64,000 bases of DNA from Thelonectria olida (Eukaryota; Ascomycota; Sordariomycetes; Hypocreales; Nectriaceae). How positions within the stretch are numbered: position 1 is the first letter of the stretch; each line of letters begins with the position of its first letter. Under the pieces are notes generated by a model. The model saw only the letters and a list, made by a program, of their open reading frames with translations. It made no database searches and was not told where the DNA came from. This document shows, in pieces, positions 45,889 to 57,594 of this stretch. The DNA lies in assembly GCA_020736575.1 (NCBI GenBank), contig JAGPYM010000029.1:248001-312000 (forward strand), read 5' to 3'. The translations under genes and the position numbers were made by a program.

Positions 45889-46041
45889 TGTTGGAAGAGT
45901 GACCTCGGATGATCACTATATCCGATCCAAGGTAGCTAGTCCTCTCAATCCCTATATATAGACATAACCCTTCCTCCTCTCTTATCAGACAACTTAATCT
46001 TCAATTAATATATTATTTTATATTAATATTATATCTTAATA
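45889..46041 (+). repeat. 5' LTR (153 bp)
   Basis: Begins TGTTGGAAGAG and ends TCTTAATA. The outer half keeps its G+C while the inner half (from about 45998) is C-to-T converted relative to the 3' LTR. It contains a TATA-like CCTATATATAG at about 45951-45961. GGTTATTAGCCCGG just inside is the likely primer-binding site. Confidence 0.9.
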
Positions 46042-49000
46042 GGTTATTAGCCCGGCTAGCTAAATCTAAAAATAGTTAAATTACCCTATTATATAACTCT
46101 AGTATTTAATACTAACTTATATAAAGATTAAAAATTCCTTACTTTTACTATTAAAAGGATAATTTACCTATTTACTTATAAATTTAAAAGTATATTATAT
46201 ATTACTAGAAAATTCTTATTATTATTATTAAACTAATTATAACTAGAATGCAAGTAGTATCTATTTAATTATAAGTAGCAGTTACCTAATTGTAAATAGT
46301 AGCTATCTAATTATAAATAGTATTTATTAGAATAGTCTAGCCCTTATAATAAATATACTATTTCTTTTTCCCTTTTTTATTTACTTTTAAGATTCTTATA
46401 ATATATTAACTATTTATTTAGACCTTTTAAACTTACACTTTAGACTATTTATATTAATATTCTAATAAGGATAATAAATATAACTATTTTAAAATAAATA
46501 ATTAATTTAAAAAATAATAAATAAATATAATAATAACTTATAAGATAATAAATTATAAGTACTAATTTTAAATTTGCCTATTTTAAAAGCTAATACTTTT
46601 TTACTTTTTTAATAAGAAATACTTTTTAAAACTTATAGCTACTATTAATACTTATTTCTTTTAATTCCTTTTTAACTTTTTAAATTATAAAGTTTAAAAC
46701 CTAATATTTATTTCCCTTTTTTTTTATCCTTATTATCTTTTTTACTAATATATTAAATAATATTTTTACTATTTTAAAAGCTTTTTCTTTTAATATTTAA
46801 AAATTAGAAGTTATTTTAATATCTTTTAAATAATTAAAATATAATTTTAAATATAATTTAAACTTTTTAAACTAATTTATATTTAATATTTCCTTTTTAA
46901 AATAGAAAGATAATAATAGACTAACTAATTAATTTATATTATTTATTTAGCTTATAATTAAAACTTTTATCTTTTAATATATTAATTATAAAAGAATTCT
47001 CTTTCTCTTTTAGCAGTTTTAAAGCTATCCCTAAGCTTAAGTCCTTAATTTAATAAATTTATTAAAATTAAAAAATAAAAGACTATTTTAAAATAAATAG
47101 ATATAAAGACCTTTTAAATTAGAATAAGATAAAACTAGAAAATAATACTACTAGTAAAAATATTAAAAACTAGAAAATTAAATAGAAATAGGCCTATACT
47201 ACTATTAGAAATAGACTTAAATATAATATATAAAAGATAATTAAAAATAAAATAATTATAAATAATATTTTTAAAATATTTATAAACTAATTTAAATTTA
47301 AAAGGAGTGCTATTTTCTAAAAATTTAATTATAAATATTATAATTTAATATTTAATAAATATATAAAAGTTATAAACTTTATTAAAAAACTCTAAAAGGT
47401 ATAATCTAAACTAGTTAAACTAAATAAGTTATATAAAATTAAAAAACCCTAATTTATTAATAAATTTCTTATTAAACTTAAACTAATATATAAAATATTT
47501 CTTATATTATTCTATTAAAATTATAATATTCTTTTAAAATAGTTTAAAAATAGCTAAATTGAAAAAGCTACTATAGATTTTAATATAGTACTTTTATTAG
47601 CTAAATAGAAAGAATAAAATATTTAATAGTAAAAAGAAATAAAAATAATATAAACTATACTTATTATAAAATACTAGTCCTAAGGGAATAATAAACTAAT
47701 ATATAACTATTATAATAAATTAGAATATTAAATAAAAGAATATTAGAACTTTTATTTTAAAAAGAAAAAAGAATAGAAGGAGAGAAACTTAAAATAGTAT
47801 ATAAAATAAAAATAAATTGAAAATACTATAAAAAAAGATAATTATATTATAATAGTAGCCTGGCTTAATATAGCTATAATAGCTTTTATTAAAAAATAAT
47901 ATACTACCTTTTTTAAATAAGTTTATATTTTAAATAGTAGTATATTTATTTATATAATATATTATAAGAAAGGCTTCTTAAAAATAAATACTTTTAATAA
48001 AAATATAATTATAAATTTAATAGTATAATTTTAAATATAAGAGAATAAGAAACCTACTAATTATAAATAAAAGGAGCAAGTGGGAAATAAATAATATTAT
48101 TTAATAATACTTTTTATATTTTTAATAAATAGTTTAATTTTATTTTAGTCTCCATTTTTAAAATAAATAGAATAGATATTACTTTTCTATATAAATAGGC
48201 TATTATTATAATAAAAGGAAATACTATTTTTATAACTACTTAATATTTTAATATTTATATAATTAATAAAAAAATAAGTAATTTAATATAGCTTTTATAT
48301 TATTTACTATTTTTAATAAAAACCTTAAAATTTAATATAAGAAATTTATATATTTTAAAAAATAGAATATTAAGAAACTTATAATTATATTAATTAGAAT
48401 TAAACTAATTAAAACTGGCCACTTTTATAAACTATATACTTAAAAATAATTAAAAAAATACTCCTATACCTAATTTATTAGAAAAGGAACTTATTCTTTT
48501 AAAAGCTTTTATATTAATATTATAAGTTTATATTTAAATATTAGAAATAAAAATAAAAATATTAGGCTATATTTATTAATAATTTTATTTAAATAGTATA
48601 GGTATTTCCTTTTAAAAAATAATTAGAATTTAAAAGAATATTTAAAAGCCTATTAAAATAATTTAAATAACTAATAAGATAATACTACTTTATTTAATTT
48701 AACTAAACTAGAGAAAACTTTCTAAATATACTAATCCTTTTCTATTAAAATTAAGGGATTAAATTAAATTACTTAGCTACTAACTAATATAAATAAAATA
48801 GAATAGTTAAAATAATAAACTAAATCTTACTTAAAAAACTAATACTAACTCTTATTTAAACTAGATTTAAAATAAAATAGTAGCTATATATTCTTAAAGG
48901 AATCGTTTAGATTTAAAACCTTAGTTTATATAAAACCCTTTTAATAATACTATATAAAGTATAATTTAAAAAGAAACTAGATCTTTAATATTTTTAAATT

Positions 49001-50004
49001 TTTAAAAGTATAGGGTATGTACTTATTTTAAGTAATAAGAAATATAAAATAAGACTAAAAATAGTTAAATACTACCTTTTTAAATTTAAAAGCTATATAA
49101 ATTATATTCTTTTAAAAGATAATAATTAAATATTTATTATAAATAATATTATTTTTAATAAAAAGTCTATTTATAAATATAAAATAGAAGGAACTTTTAA
49201 TTAAATAAAATAAGTTAAGTTTAATTAGTTTTAATTAAACCTTTCCCTAGCTTTAATATATAAACTATTAGAGATTTAAAAATAAAACTTAAAAATTAAT
49301 TCTATATAATATACTATTAAAATCTAAAATAAAAATAAAAAATAACTAACATTTTACTAATAATAACCCTAATATTATCTTATATAAAAAAAGAAATTTA
49401 CTTTTAAAACTTAATAGAATTAAAATTATAAAAAGGTATAATTATTATTTAAATAGATAATTACATCCTACAATTAGAAAATATAATTATTAATAAATAT
49501 ATTATACTATTTAAAGCTTTTTAAGTTTATTTAAAATTATAATTTCCTATTTAATTAATTTAAAAAAACTTATATTATACTCTTATATTAAAACCTATTA
49601 AAATAGAAAATAAATAAGTTATATAATTAGTATTTATAATAATATATATTAAACTTATAATAAGCTATATTAAGCTATATAAATTATAATTATATTATAA
49701 AGCTTAAAAGTTATTAAAATAGATTTAATAGGAGAAATCTATAAAAAATAAACTATTATTTTTAAAAGAAAATAAAATATAATACCTTATTTTCCCTTAT
49801 AAAATATAAAAGTATTATATAATAAGTAGGTATTTAAATTAAAATATAAAAATAAGGGTAAAATTATTTAATATAAATTCTAATTTATAATTTAAAATTT
49901 TAAAAAGTATAAAGGGATTAACTATTATAAAACCTTTATATTTATAATTAAACTAATAAGCTATAAGGTAATTTTTACTCTTACTATTATATTTAATTTA
50001 AATA

Positions 50005-50280
50005 TTAAATAAATAGATATTAAAACTGCTTTTTTTTATAAAAATATTAATAAAGAAATCTATATTATATAATTAGAAGGTTTTAATAATAAATTAAAAA
50101 AAGTCTATAAATTATTTAAAATATTTTATAAGTTAAAATAATTATTAAAAATTTAATATAAAACTCTTTTTAACTTTCTAAAAACCCTTAGCTTTAAACT
50201 GCTATATATAAATATTAGTATTTTTATTTAAAGATTAATACTTATTATTATATATATAAATAATCTTTTAATTATTAGAC
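50005..50280 (+). pseudogene. Reverse-transcriptase ghost of the copia element
   Basis: Short in-frame blocks at about 50010-50085 (DIKTAFF, EIYI, EGF) and 50250-50275 (Y-I-N-N-L-L-I-I) keep the order and roughly the spacing of the copia reverse transcriptase. Stops lie between them. Both catalytic aspartates of the YVDD box read as asparagine codons. Confidence 0.7.
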
Positions 50281-51509
50281 TTAATAAAAATAAAATGAAA
50301 AAAATTAAAAAAACTCCTTACTAACTAATTTAAAATAACCAATTTTAAACTATATAAATACTATTTAAAAATAGCTATATAAAAAAATAAATAAAATAAA
50401 GTAATTTATTTATTTTAAAAAGAATATATTAAAAATTTTTTTAGCAATTTTAAATTAAATACAAATAAACTAATTTATACCCTTATAATAAAAAGTAGAT
50501 TTAATTTAAAAAATAATAAATATATAGTATCTAATAAAATAAAACTCTAATATATAAAAATAATTAGCTCCCTTATATATATAATATTTAAAATAAAATT
50601 AAATATTATATTTAAAGTTTTATTATATAATTAATATTTTAAAAACCTAATAAATAAATATATAATTATAATTAAAAGAATTATAAAATACTTATATAAA
50701 ATATCTTATTTTAAATTTTATTATTATAAGAATTTATATTTTCTAATAGGCTATATAAACTTTAATTAAATAGGTAATTAAAAAATAAAATAATTAATAG
50801 CTAAATATATATTTAATTTTACAATTAGAATAATTAATTAAAATTTAAAAAGGCAGCTTATAATTATTTTATTATTATATAAAATAGAATATATAAGCTA
50901 AATATAAATAATTAAAAAAATAATCTAATTTTAATTACTTTTTAAAAAACTATTTAAAATAAAAAATTAACTATTAATTATAATTATTTATAAAAATAAT
51001 TAAAAAATAATTATAATAATAAAAAACTTATAATTTTATATTAAAATTAAATATATTAATATTTAATACTATTTTATATAAAAAAAGATTATATTAAATA
51101 AAATTAAAATTAAATATATACTAATAAATTAATAAATTACTAATAAACTAATAAAAATACTTTTAAAAAAAGCCTTTTTTATTTTTAAAAAAGTATTAAA
51201 ACTTATTAAAAAAACTATAAAAAATTAAAAAATAAATTAATTATTTAAAAAATAAATAGTTAGAAACTAACTACTATTCTAATAATAAGCTAAATAAATA
51301 CTTTTTAATATTTTAATAATTATACTACCTATTAGAAAATAAATAAGATTTTAAAAACCTTATTAATTTTACTACTATTTTATAAACTTTTAAAATAATA
51401 TACTACTTTTATTATATTTAATAAGAAATTATAAAATATAAAAATTTAAAAGGATCTAATAAAAATAATCTATAAAGTATAATAGTAGTAACCTTAACTT
51501 AAGTGGGAG

Positions 51510-51662
51510 TATTAGAAAAGTAACCTTAAATAATTACTATATCTAATCTAAAATAGCTAGTCCTTTTAATCCCTATATATAGATATAACCCTTCCTCCTC
51601 TCTTATCAGACAACTTAACCTTCAATTAACACATTATTTTACATCAATCTCATATCTCAACA
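51510..51662 (+). repeat. 3' LTR (153 bp)
   Basis: Begins TATTAGAAAAG and ends TCTCAACA. The pattern is the mirror image of the 5' LTR: the inner half is mutated to A+T and the outer half keeps its C residues. The element's TG...CA termini are seen by combining the two outer ends. Confidence 0.9.
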
Positions 51663-51667
51663 TACCA

Positions 51668-52546
51668 CAGGGGCCTTGAACTTCTCACGTTATTAGCTAT
51701 TTCTCGAGCACGAGGGGCACTTTAATTTGGACGAGAACAAGACACACTGCCCGGAGGAGCTCAAGCAGCGTCATTACATGGGCCCAGAAAGAGAAAGAGA
51801 ACTTGGTAAGCTGAGAAGAGATGAGAGATGAAGAGTTGAGGTATAGGCAGGTGATACATTCTTTGCTCTTTAAATATTCCACGGAGCATCGCATACACAC
51901 CCCTGCTTCTAGCTTTGCGAGATAGCGGACTTCACAACGTAAGCCGCAGAAATCTAATTCCTGTAGGACCTTCAAACACCGTAACTTCCGAGGATTCGTG
52001 TGCTCAGACATCGAACGGCATCACCGTCCATGCAATCTTTAACCTAACCTCGGTTTACGTATGATGCCTAGAATGGATCCCCAGTTTCACTACGCGAATC
52101 ATTGCGCCACATGTTACCAAAGTATGATGTATTCCTGTGCCATGGCTGGCAACACGAGAGAGCCTAATTCTGATGTCGTAAGCCCTCTTGCCACGGCTTC
52201 GAAAAGCAAACTTGGAAGCTTTGGCGACATGTTGCGAGTCCTGCAATAGACTATCTATACCTTGTGATATGGAGTTAACCCGTTGAAAGCTCGCACATGT
52301 GAAGGCGGTGCACGGCACACGATTAGGCCGTTTAGGCAATAAGATCGTACAGGCCTCACGCGAAGGCCTCAATGGCGGGGCTCTGGGGTCTGAAAAATGA
52401 CTTGAATAAACTAAAAATACTCACTACATTCGTACTTGCCTGTGACGTTCTGTGGCCACACAAAGAGTTGCTTGTTCTACATCTCCATTATCGGGCGACA
52501 GTCTCTACATGAATCCAACTGCCTTTATAAAACATGTCATTTCAAA
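51668..52546. other. Intergenic, right flank of retroelement
   Basis: The composition returns to normal immediately after the target duplication. A minus-strand frame at 51697-52011 would encode 104 residues with several cysteines (CMRCSVEYLKSKECITC), but I do not recognise it. Another frame lies at 52055-52372. Neither is convincing as a gene. Confidence 0.35.
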
Positions 52547-54236
52547 TCAGTACCAATTCATCCCATTGTGTCTCCGTTTCACAACTTCCCATGTGCCATC
52601 TCCTAGCTTTCGTCTACAAACAAGGACTAGGTCCGTCTCCGGGCTATGAGGGAGATCAACCTGGACATGGGATATTCTCCAAAGCTGAGGAAAAGACGAG
52701 TCCGGCTGAGTACTATTGCAACCTCTATCTATAGCCACTTCGTGGTGGATTCCGCTTTGGTCGAGATGAGGGTTCTCCTCCAACCGAATTACTTCGGCGG
52801 CGATGAGGGCTGCTGTTGGCCCCTCCCAGATGCCTTCTTGGTGAATCTGTGTCGTAAGCATCGACAAGGCATCTCGCCTGATGCCCGGATCACGGCACTT
52901 CAGGGCTGTGTAGTATAAAACTCGAACAAGACCCAAGTCGCTGGTGAAGGTGAAATGTTGGGCACAGCGGCCACATGGTGACAGGGTGCTCGATGGCACA
53001 GGTTTGTATACCTGGAGAGCGTCTTTCGACCAAGCGATGATGGAAGCAAATTGTAGGATGTGGTGATCAAAGATTGATTCATTACCCGAATATAACGCCG
53101 TAGCCGTGATAATGTTCGCCATGGTGTGGTAGATCAACAGCAGGTGTCGAGCAACCTGTTCCGGGAATGACAGCGGCGGCTGGAGTGAAGACGACGGCGT
53201 CGGCGTCCGCCAAGCTCGGTAAGCTTGTAGCCAGGAGCTGAGGTCTCTTTGAAGCCGCTGTTGGATAGAGATGGCTTGGAACAATAGGCTGATGTCGGTG
53301 GAGGATTCGGCGATACGACCCTGGCGCTGCAGTCGATATGCTTTTGATATGAGAACATCTAGTTGCTGTCTCGCTTCTTGTAACGATCGCAGCGCAAAAA
53401 GCCGCCCCTCGCTGGCTTCAGTACTCAGGCAAGGCTGATCGTCTGACTTGATGTGGACTAATGGCTTGGCTTGGACGTCCAGTCGATCGAAGGCTTCAGC
53501 GAGCCAATCGTCCACGGGGTCGCATGAAGGTTGCCGCATACTATGACTGTTCAGTATCTGCAATCCATGATGAAGATGCAACAGGCCTTGCGCTGGGCGC
53601 TTTTGGAGGTATTCGATAGTCACAAACGCAAGGCACGCGGCAAGGGTCACTCGGGTCGATGCCCTGCTTCCATCCGACTTGGACTCCTTCAGCAAGTTGA
53701 TGGCCATGTTGTAATGTCGTAGGGTAGCCGACTCCAGGCTTTCGACCTCGCTCTGAGAGCCTAGGGTCCCGTTGCCGAGACATGCTCTTTTGTGGACAGA
53801 GCCCAAGGCCAAGACACAGCTGAGAATGGCTGGCTCACTGTAGCATGCCTGCGGGAGCAGACTTTCCCAGAATGGAAAGGGAAATACCCCTTGGAGTCCA
53901 GCCAGCGTGAACCACTCAAAGACTCGACCGTCTTCTGCGCTGAGGCGGCCTACAGGGCCCGTATTGCTGGGCCGGTGTATTGGTAGATCGAGGCCTTGAG
54001 CTGGGGGGCGGCCTGGATGTCTGCCGCCCCCCCAGACGCCGTACCCGACGCACTCACGGCCTGCAAGGGTGCAGCGCCGACAAGACGGCCACTGTTCGTC
54101 ACACTTGACACGACGCGCCCTATTGCCAGCGGGGTCAGTGCATGCCGGCATGGGAAGGGGTCGCGATGTGTCCCCCATCAACTTACTTGCAAGTGCGGCA
54201 TCCCGTCTTGACGCGTTGGATTCCGCGATGTCCCAT
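52547..54236 (-). CDS. Zn2Cys6 fungal transcription factor
   Basis: Two exons: 54236-54187 and 54119-52547, with a 67-nt intron (GTAAGT donor, ATAG acceptor). The protein has 540 residues. Splicing creates a perfect zinc cluster in MGHRGIQRVKTGCRTCKARR and what follows, with Cys at 13, 16, 23, 30, 33 and 40 (C-x2-C-x6-C-x6-C-x2-C-x6-C). The unspliced frame loses the first cysteine pair, so the intron is well supported. The rest resembles the fungal C6-regulator type with a DUF3468-like helical domain (FFEWF-like VFEWFTLAG, then HYNMAINLL, FVTIEYLQ and HHGLQIL). It is divergent from the SDR gene, with an inverted repeat directly upstream, hinting at autoregulation (inference). The gene looks intact. 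Confidence 0.9.
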
Positions 54237-54244
54237 GCGGGCCG

Positions 54245-54283
54245 TCGGACACTTCTCGAGCCCGATAGAGAGGAAGTGTCCGA
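54245..54283. promoter_or_regulatory. 11-bp perfect inverted repeat next to regulator start
   Basis: TCGGACACTTC (54245-54255) and GAAGTGTCCGA (54273-54283) are exact reverse complements separated by 17 nt. The left arm is 9 bp upstream of the regulator's ATG. Each arm contains CGGAC, a CGG half-site. Further CGGAC copies lie at 54392 and 54575 in the same divergent promoter. It could be an operator-like site or a stem-loop in the leader RNA. Confidence 0.65.
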
Positions 54284-54647
54284 TAGAGAGTCCATGCATG
54301 ATGCAAAGTGGTGAAGAGGGGGAAGAGGAACGACGACGCTGGAGCTCTCGGCCATGAAGAGATGTCGCATTTAACTAGCCCGCTCGGAAAGCGGACATGA
54401 TGATTGGCTCGGGCTTTATAGGTTCCCGCCCCCTGCAATCTTCGTCAAGCGCATCATCAGCAGCCTCGAATCACGTCTCGAATTGTTCGTATCGCTCTCG
54501 TCTTTCTCCGCCGTTGGATCACTTCTCCGCCACTTTATCATCTCCGCTTGAAGTTTCTGGTCTGGTTTCGGGAGCGGACTTCTGGACCCATGAAGCCTCA
54601 GATTTGGAAAGCGATGGGATACCATAGATCTGGCCACTGCCTCCTAG

Positions 54648-54655
54648 TATAAATA
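54648..54655 (+). promoter_or_regulatory. TATA box of the SDR gene
   Basis: TATAAATA lies 98 bp upstream of the ATG at 54746, between the CGGAC sites and the coding region. Confidence 0.55.
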
Positions 54656-54745
54656 GCTGTCAGTGGCATGCCTCAAGTGAAGTTTAGTCAATCATCCACC
54701 CTGCAAACCTTTCATTCTACTTACCAAACTCGATTTGACCTCACA

Positions 54746-55576
54746 ATGCCTACACCTCCTTCGCCAGACGCTCCTTGGTCGCTCGCCGGCAAGACAGCTA
54801 TTGTGACTGGCGGTTCTCGCGGCATCGGACAGGCCATTGCTATTCACTTGGCACGCAAAGGCCTCACCAAGCTGGCCATTACGTATGCCAGCAACTGTGA
54901 AGCGGCCGAGGAGACCCTGGAGCAATGCCGGGTCCTTGGGGTGAACGAAGCAGTCGCAATTCAAGCAGATGCACTTGACCCCGAGTTCGGCCCAAAGCTC
55001 ATTTCGCAAGTCCTTGAACAGCTCGACACCAAAGTCGTCGACATTCTCGTCAACAACGCTGTCTTGGCCGACCCTTCCAAAGCGCTCCCAGTCAAGAACA
55101 CAGGCTTGAACATCTTCATCGAAATCATGCAGGCGAATGTTTACGCCCCAGTCTCGCTCACTACTGCCCTTCTGCCGCATCTGCCGGCATACGGCGGCCG
55201 TGTGATCAACATCTCAAGTGTCCTCGCCTACCAGGCCAACAATGATCCCACTATCGCATACGGAGCTAGCAAGACCACCCTTCAAAGCTACACACGCTCG
55301 TTTGCCGATAGCTTTGCAAAAACGACACAGGCCACGTTCAACAGTGTCGTCGTCGGCCTGACAGCCACCGACTCGATCAAAGCCAGTCAACACATGATGC
55401 CACCAGGATTTCTTGACGGACAGATTAAGGACACGACTGCTGCGGAGAGAATTGGAGTCCCTGATGACATTGCTTATGTTGTTGGCTTTCTCTCTAGTGA
55501 GGAGGCTCGCTGGGTGAACGGCGCGGCTATTAGCGCCAATGGGGGTAATAAGTTTGTTATGGCGGCACTTGGTTAG
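54746..55576 (+). CDS. Short-chain dehydrogenase/reductase (SDR)
   Basis: Single exon of 276 residues from ATG 54746 (CACAATG context). An in-frame ATG at 54668 would add 26 residues upstream but lies only about 12 bp after the TATA box. The classical SDR marks are all present: cofactor loop TGGSRGIG, VDILVNNA, catalytic Ser in VINISSV, Tyr and Lys in YGASK, and a C-terminal VNGAAISANGG. An NAD(P)H-dependent reductase or dehydrogenase in the cytosol is expected; the substrate is unknown. It is divergent from the Zn2Cys6 regulator (510 bp between starts), a common arrangement for a pathway regulator and its target. Confidence 0.88.
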   Translation: MPTPPSPDAPWSLAGKTAIVTGGSRGIGQAIAIHLARKGLTKLAITYASNCEAAEETLEQCRVLGVNEAVAIQADALDPEFGPKLISQVLEQLDTKVVDILVNNAVLADPSKALPVKNTGLNIFIEIMQANVYAPVSLTTALLPHLPAYGGRVINISSVLAYQANNDPTIAYGASKTTLQSYTRSFADSFAKTTQATFNSVVVGLTATDSIKASQHMMPPGFLDGQIKDTTAAERIGVPDDIAYVVGFLSSEEARWVNGAAISANGGNKFVMAALG

Positions 55577-56922
55577 AGATGATTGTCAAATAATGACAGT
55601 TAGCCGGGAGCGATATGTAGCGGAGCTGAATAACAAGCACAATATCTCTGTCCACGTTCCATCTCACACCAGCTCTGGCGTTTCCACGCCTGCCAGGACA
55701 TTTTCCCAGTGTATTTGCCATGTCTCTTAACAAAACGGTTCGGTTCTCGAGGCGATATCGCTGCATGTTCCTTGGTGGATGCTGAAACCGACTCCCCCGG
55801 GTCTACTTCATAAATGAAATGCAAGGAACGAACCATTCCATCAGGCCGCGTAACGCCTATGCTGGCATGCAATGGGAGACCCGCCCTTATATTCTCAAAC
55901 CAGTTACTAGTTGGAAGACTCTGCAATGCATTTAAAATGTACAGGTTCCGGGGAGAATCGTGCCCAATCACGGCGACATTCGTTCGCTACCGTTGCCCTG
56001 CTATTATGCCGATATGAATCCGCTCCTTCGTCCTCTGTCCTCCGATGCTTGTGTAGTCGCCACTTCTTCAAAGTAGATCTCATTGCGTGTCGACTGTTTT
56101 TCACTATTAGGGCAGTGTGTTCCAAGAACTCGGGTGGAAGAGTGATTGATCAACTCCGCAGCTAACCAAACCAACCAAAACACACAAGGCTTTGGCCAGT
56201 CTAATCCCAAAGACAGTGAACTCAAGTAGCCACGCCACTCGATAGACTGTCCCCCGACAGTGATGTGACTGAGCATTGTTTCGTGGCTCAAATGTTGTTG
56301 GGGTCATTGTGAAACGTGTGATGCCATGAAATACTATATCCTTTTGGCGTCCCAAAATACGCTGCCGAATAACACTTCATGCGTACTCCTCCTCACTTAT
56401 TGTTATCTATATCCCTCGTCCTTCCCACGCGTAATACTCCTTATCATTGGGGAGATTGGTTCCATCCAGCTAGGCCCTACCACGGAGTCACACTGAGAAG
56501 GGAACTGTCAATGAGCAAGCTTTCACGGAACTTTTCATCACATCACACAAACACCACTTAGTCAAATAAAGTCCCAATAAGGGTGAATGACTCAGCTCTG
56601 CTAGCAAGGATCCAGTCGCTTGCAAAGGATTCTTGTTCCCTAAAGTCCCCAAAGTAAAGGAAGCGCAGGTACCGCGCACAATCCTCGCATCTACTCTGTT
56701 GGCCAGTCACGTGTAGCCAGTGCCCTGGTCGTGACCCTACTGACGTCGTAGCAAAAATCACACGGTCTGACTCACCGGCCAGGGGATCTCGCTAAAGCAA
56801 TAAGGGCTGCGGAAGCTTCCCCTCATTTGTTCATTTCTCAATTCCTCTACACATCATCACCTTCGTCGAAGAAGAGCAAGAGCAAAGAGACAAACAACCC
56901 GTGGAAAACAGATTGCCATATA
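55577..56922. other. Intergenic, nothing recognised
   Basis: About 1.3 kb of ordinary composition with overlapping short frames on both strands and no motif. The end is the leader of the methyltransferase gene. Confidence 0.45.
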
Positions 56923-57594
56923 ATGGAGCCACCTACAGACGTGAAGGAACGCATTCGCGCCTCCTACAACATTATGGCCAACGAATACAACGCCTGGACT
57001 AAGCGTCACGATTCTTTCCGTTCAGCCTATCTTGACAAGCTCTTCGAATTCGCGCCCGAGCTTGCGTCTCCCGCCATCAAGAACGTCATCCTTGAACTAG
57101 GTTGCGGTTCGGGAAAGCCATTCCTTGAGAACCTGCTCCTACGTGCGCCGGCTGTTTATGCGCATGCGAATGACATCTCGGATGCGCAGATCGAGCTTGC
57201 CCGAGCCAATTTGGTTGCCTACGAGGATCGTGTCCATCTTCACGCTGGTGACATGACCAAGCTCGAGTTTGCGCCAGGATCCCTCGCCGCCGTCATTGGA
57301 CTGTATAGCATCATTCACTTGCCCCAGCAGGATCAGATCCAAATGTTGCAAAACATTGGCAACTGGCTACGACCAGGAGGCACGCTGGTGGCCAATTTTA
57401 ATTTGGACGAAACTGAGGGAATTGTTGCCGAACAGTGGCTGCATGAAGATGCCTGGGTGTTCTGGAGCGGCTTGGGTAAAGATAGAACGGTCGAGGCAAT
57501 CAAGGCAGCTGGCCTCGAGGTAGAAAAGGCAGTTATTGAGGGTGACGCCACAGAAAGCTTTCTCTGGGTGATTGCTAAAAAAGTTGCGAACTGA
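56923..57594 (+). CDS. Class I SAM-dependent methyltransferase
   Basis: Single exon of 223 residues from ATG 56923 (MEPPTDVKERIRASYN). The frame is open further upstream but only from non-ATG codons. The SAM-binding motif I is VILELGCGSG (residues 55-64), followed by an acidic residue in HANDISDAQIELAR and motif HAGDMTKLEF. The segment LRPGGTLVANFN closes the Rossmann fold. The IRASYNIMANEYNAW start is typical of small-molecule or UbiE/COQ5-like methyltransferases. It would transfer a methyl group to an unknown small substrate in the cytosol. It lies between an SDR and prenyltransferase remains, so a role in a secondary pathway is possible. Confidence 0.88.
   Translation: MEPPTDVKERIRASYNIMANEYNAWTKRHDSFRSAYLDKLFEFAPELASPAIKNVILELGCGSGKPFLENLLLRAPAVYAHANDISDAQIELARANLVAYEDRVHLHAGDMTKLEFAPGSLAAVIGLYSIIHLPQQDQIQMLQNIGNWLRPGGTLVANFNLDETEGIVAEQWLHEDAWVFWSGLGKDRTVEAIKAAGLEVEKAVIEGDATESFLWVIAKKVAN

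Larger units (their letters stand above)
45889..51662 (+). mobile_element. Ty1/copia LTR retrotransposon, heavily RIP-mutated
   Basis: A 5,774-bp element is bounded by two 153-bp LTRs and a 5-bp target duplication TACCA (45884-45888 and 51663-51667). A purine tract AAGTGGGAG (51501-51509) abuts the 3' LTR. The interior is almost pure A+T and no frame longer than 60 codons survives. Ghosts of copia pol domains remain on the plus strand: a reverse-transcriptase block (DIKTAFF...EIYI...EGF) near 50010-50085, the active-site box as Y-I-N-N at about 50250-50275 where YVDD is expected (G-to-A changes), and an RNase H-like block (IIKYLYK, then LIGYIN) near 50670-50780. The order places the element in Ty1/copia. 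It cannot make proteins. Confidence 0.93.

Noticed and set aside
46042..51509. Possible A+T-rich centromere- or mitochondria-like DNA
   Set aside because: Flanking LTRs, target duplication and readable copia pol ghosts show a RIP-mutated retrotransposon.
54692..55180. 162-codon minus-strand frame
   Set aside because: Antisense shadow of the SDR gene; no motif of its own.
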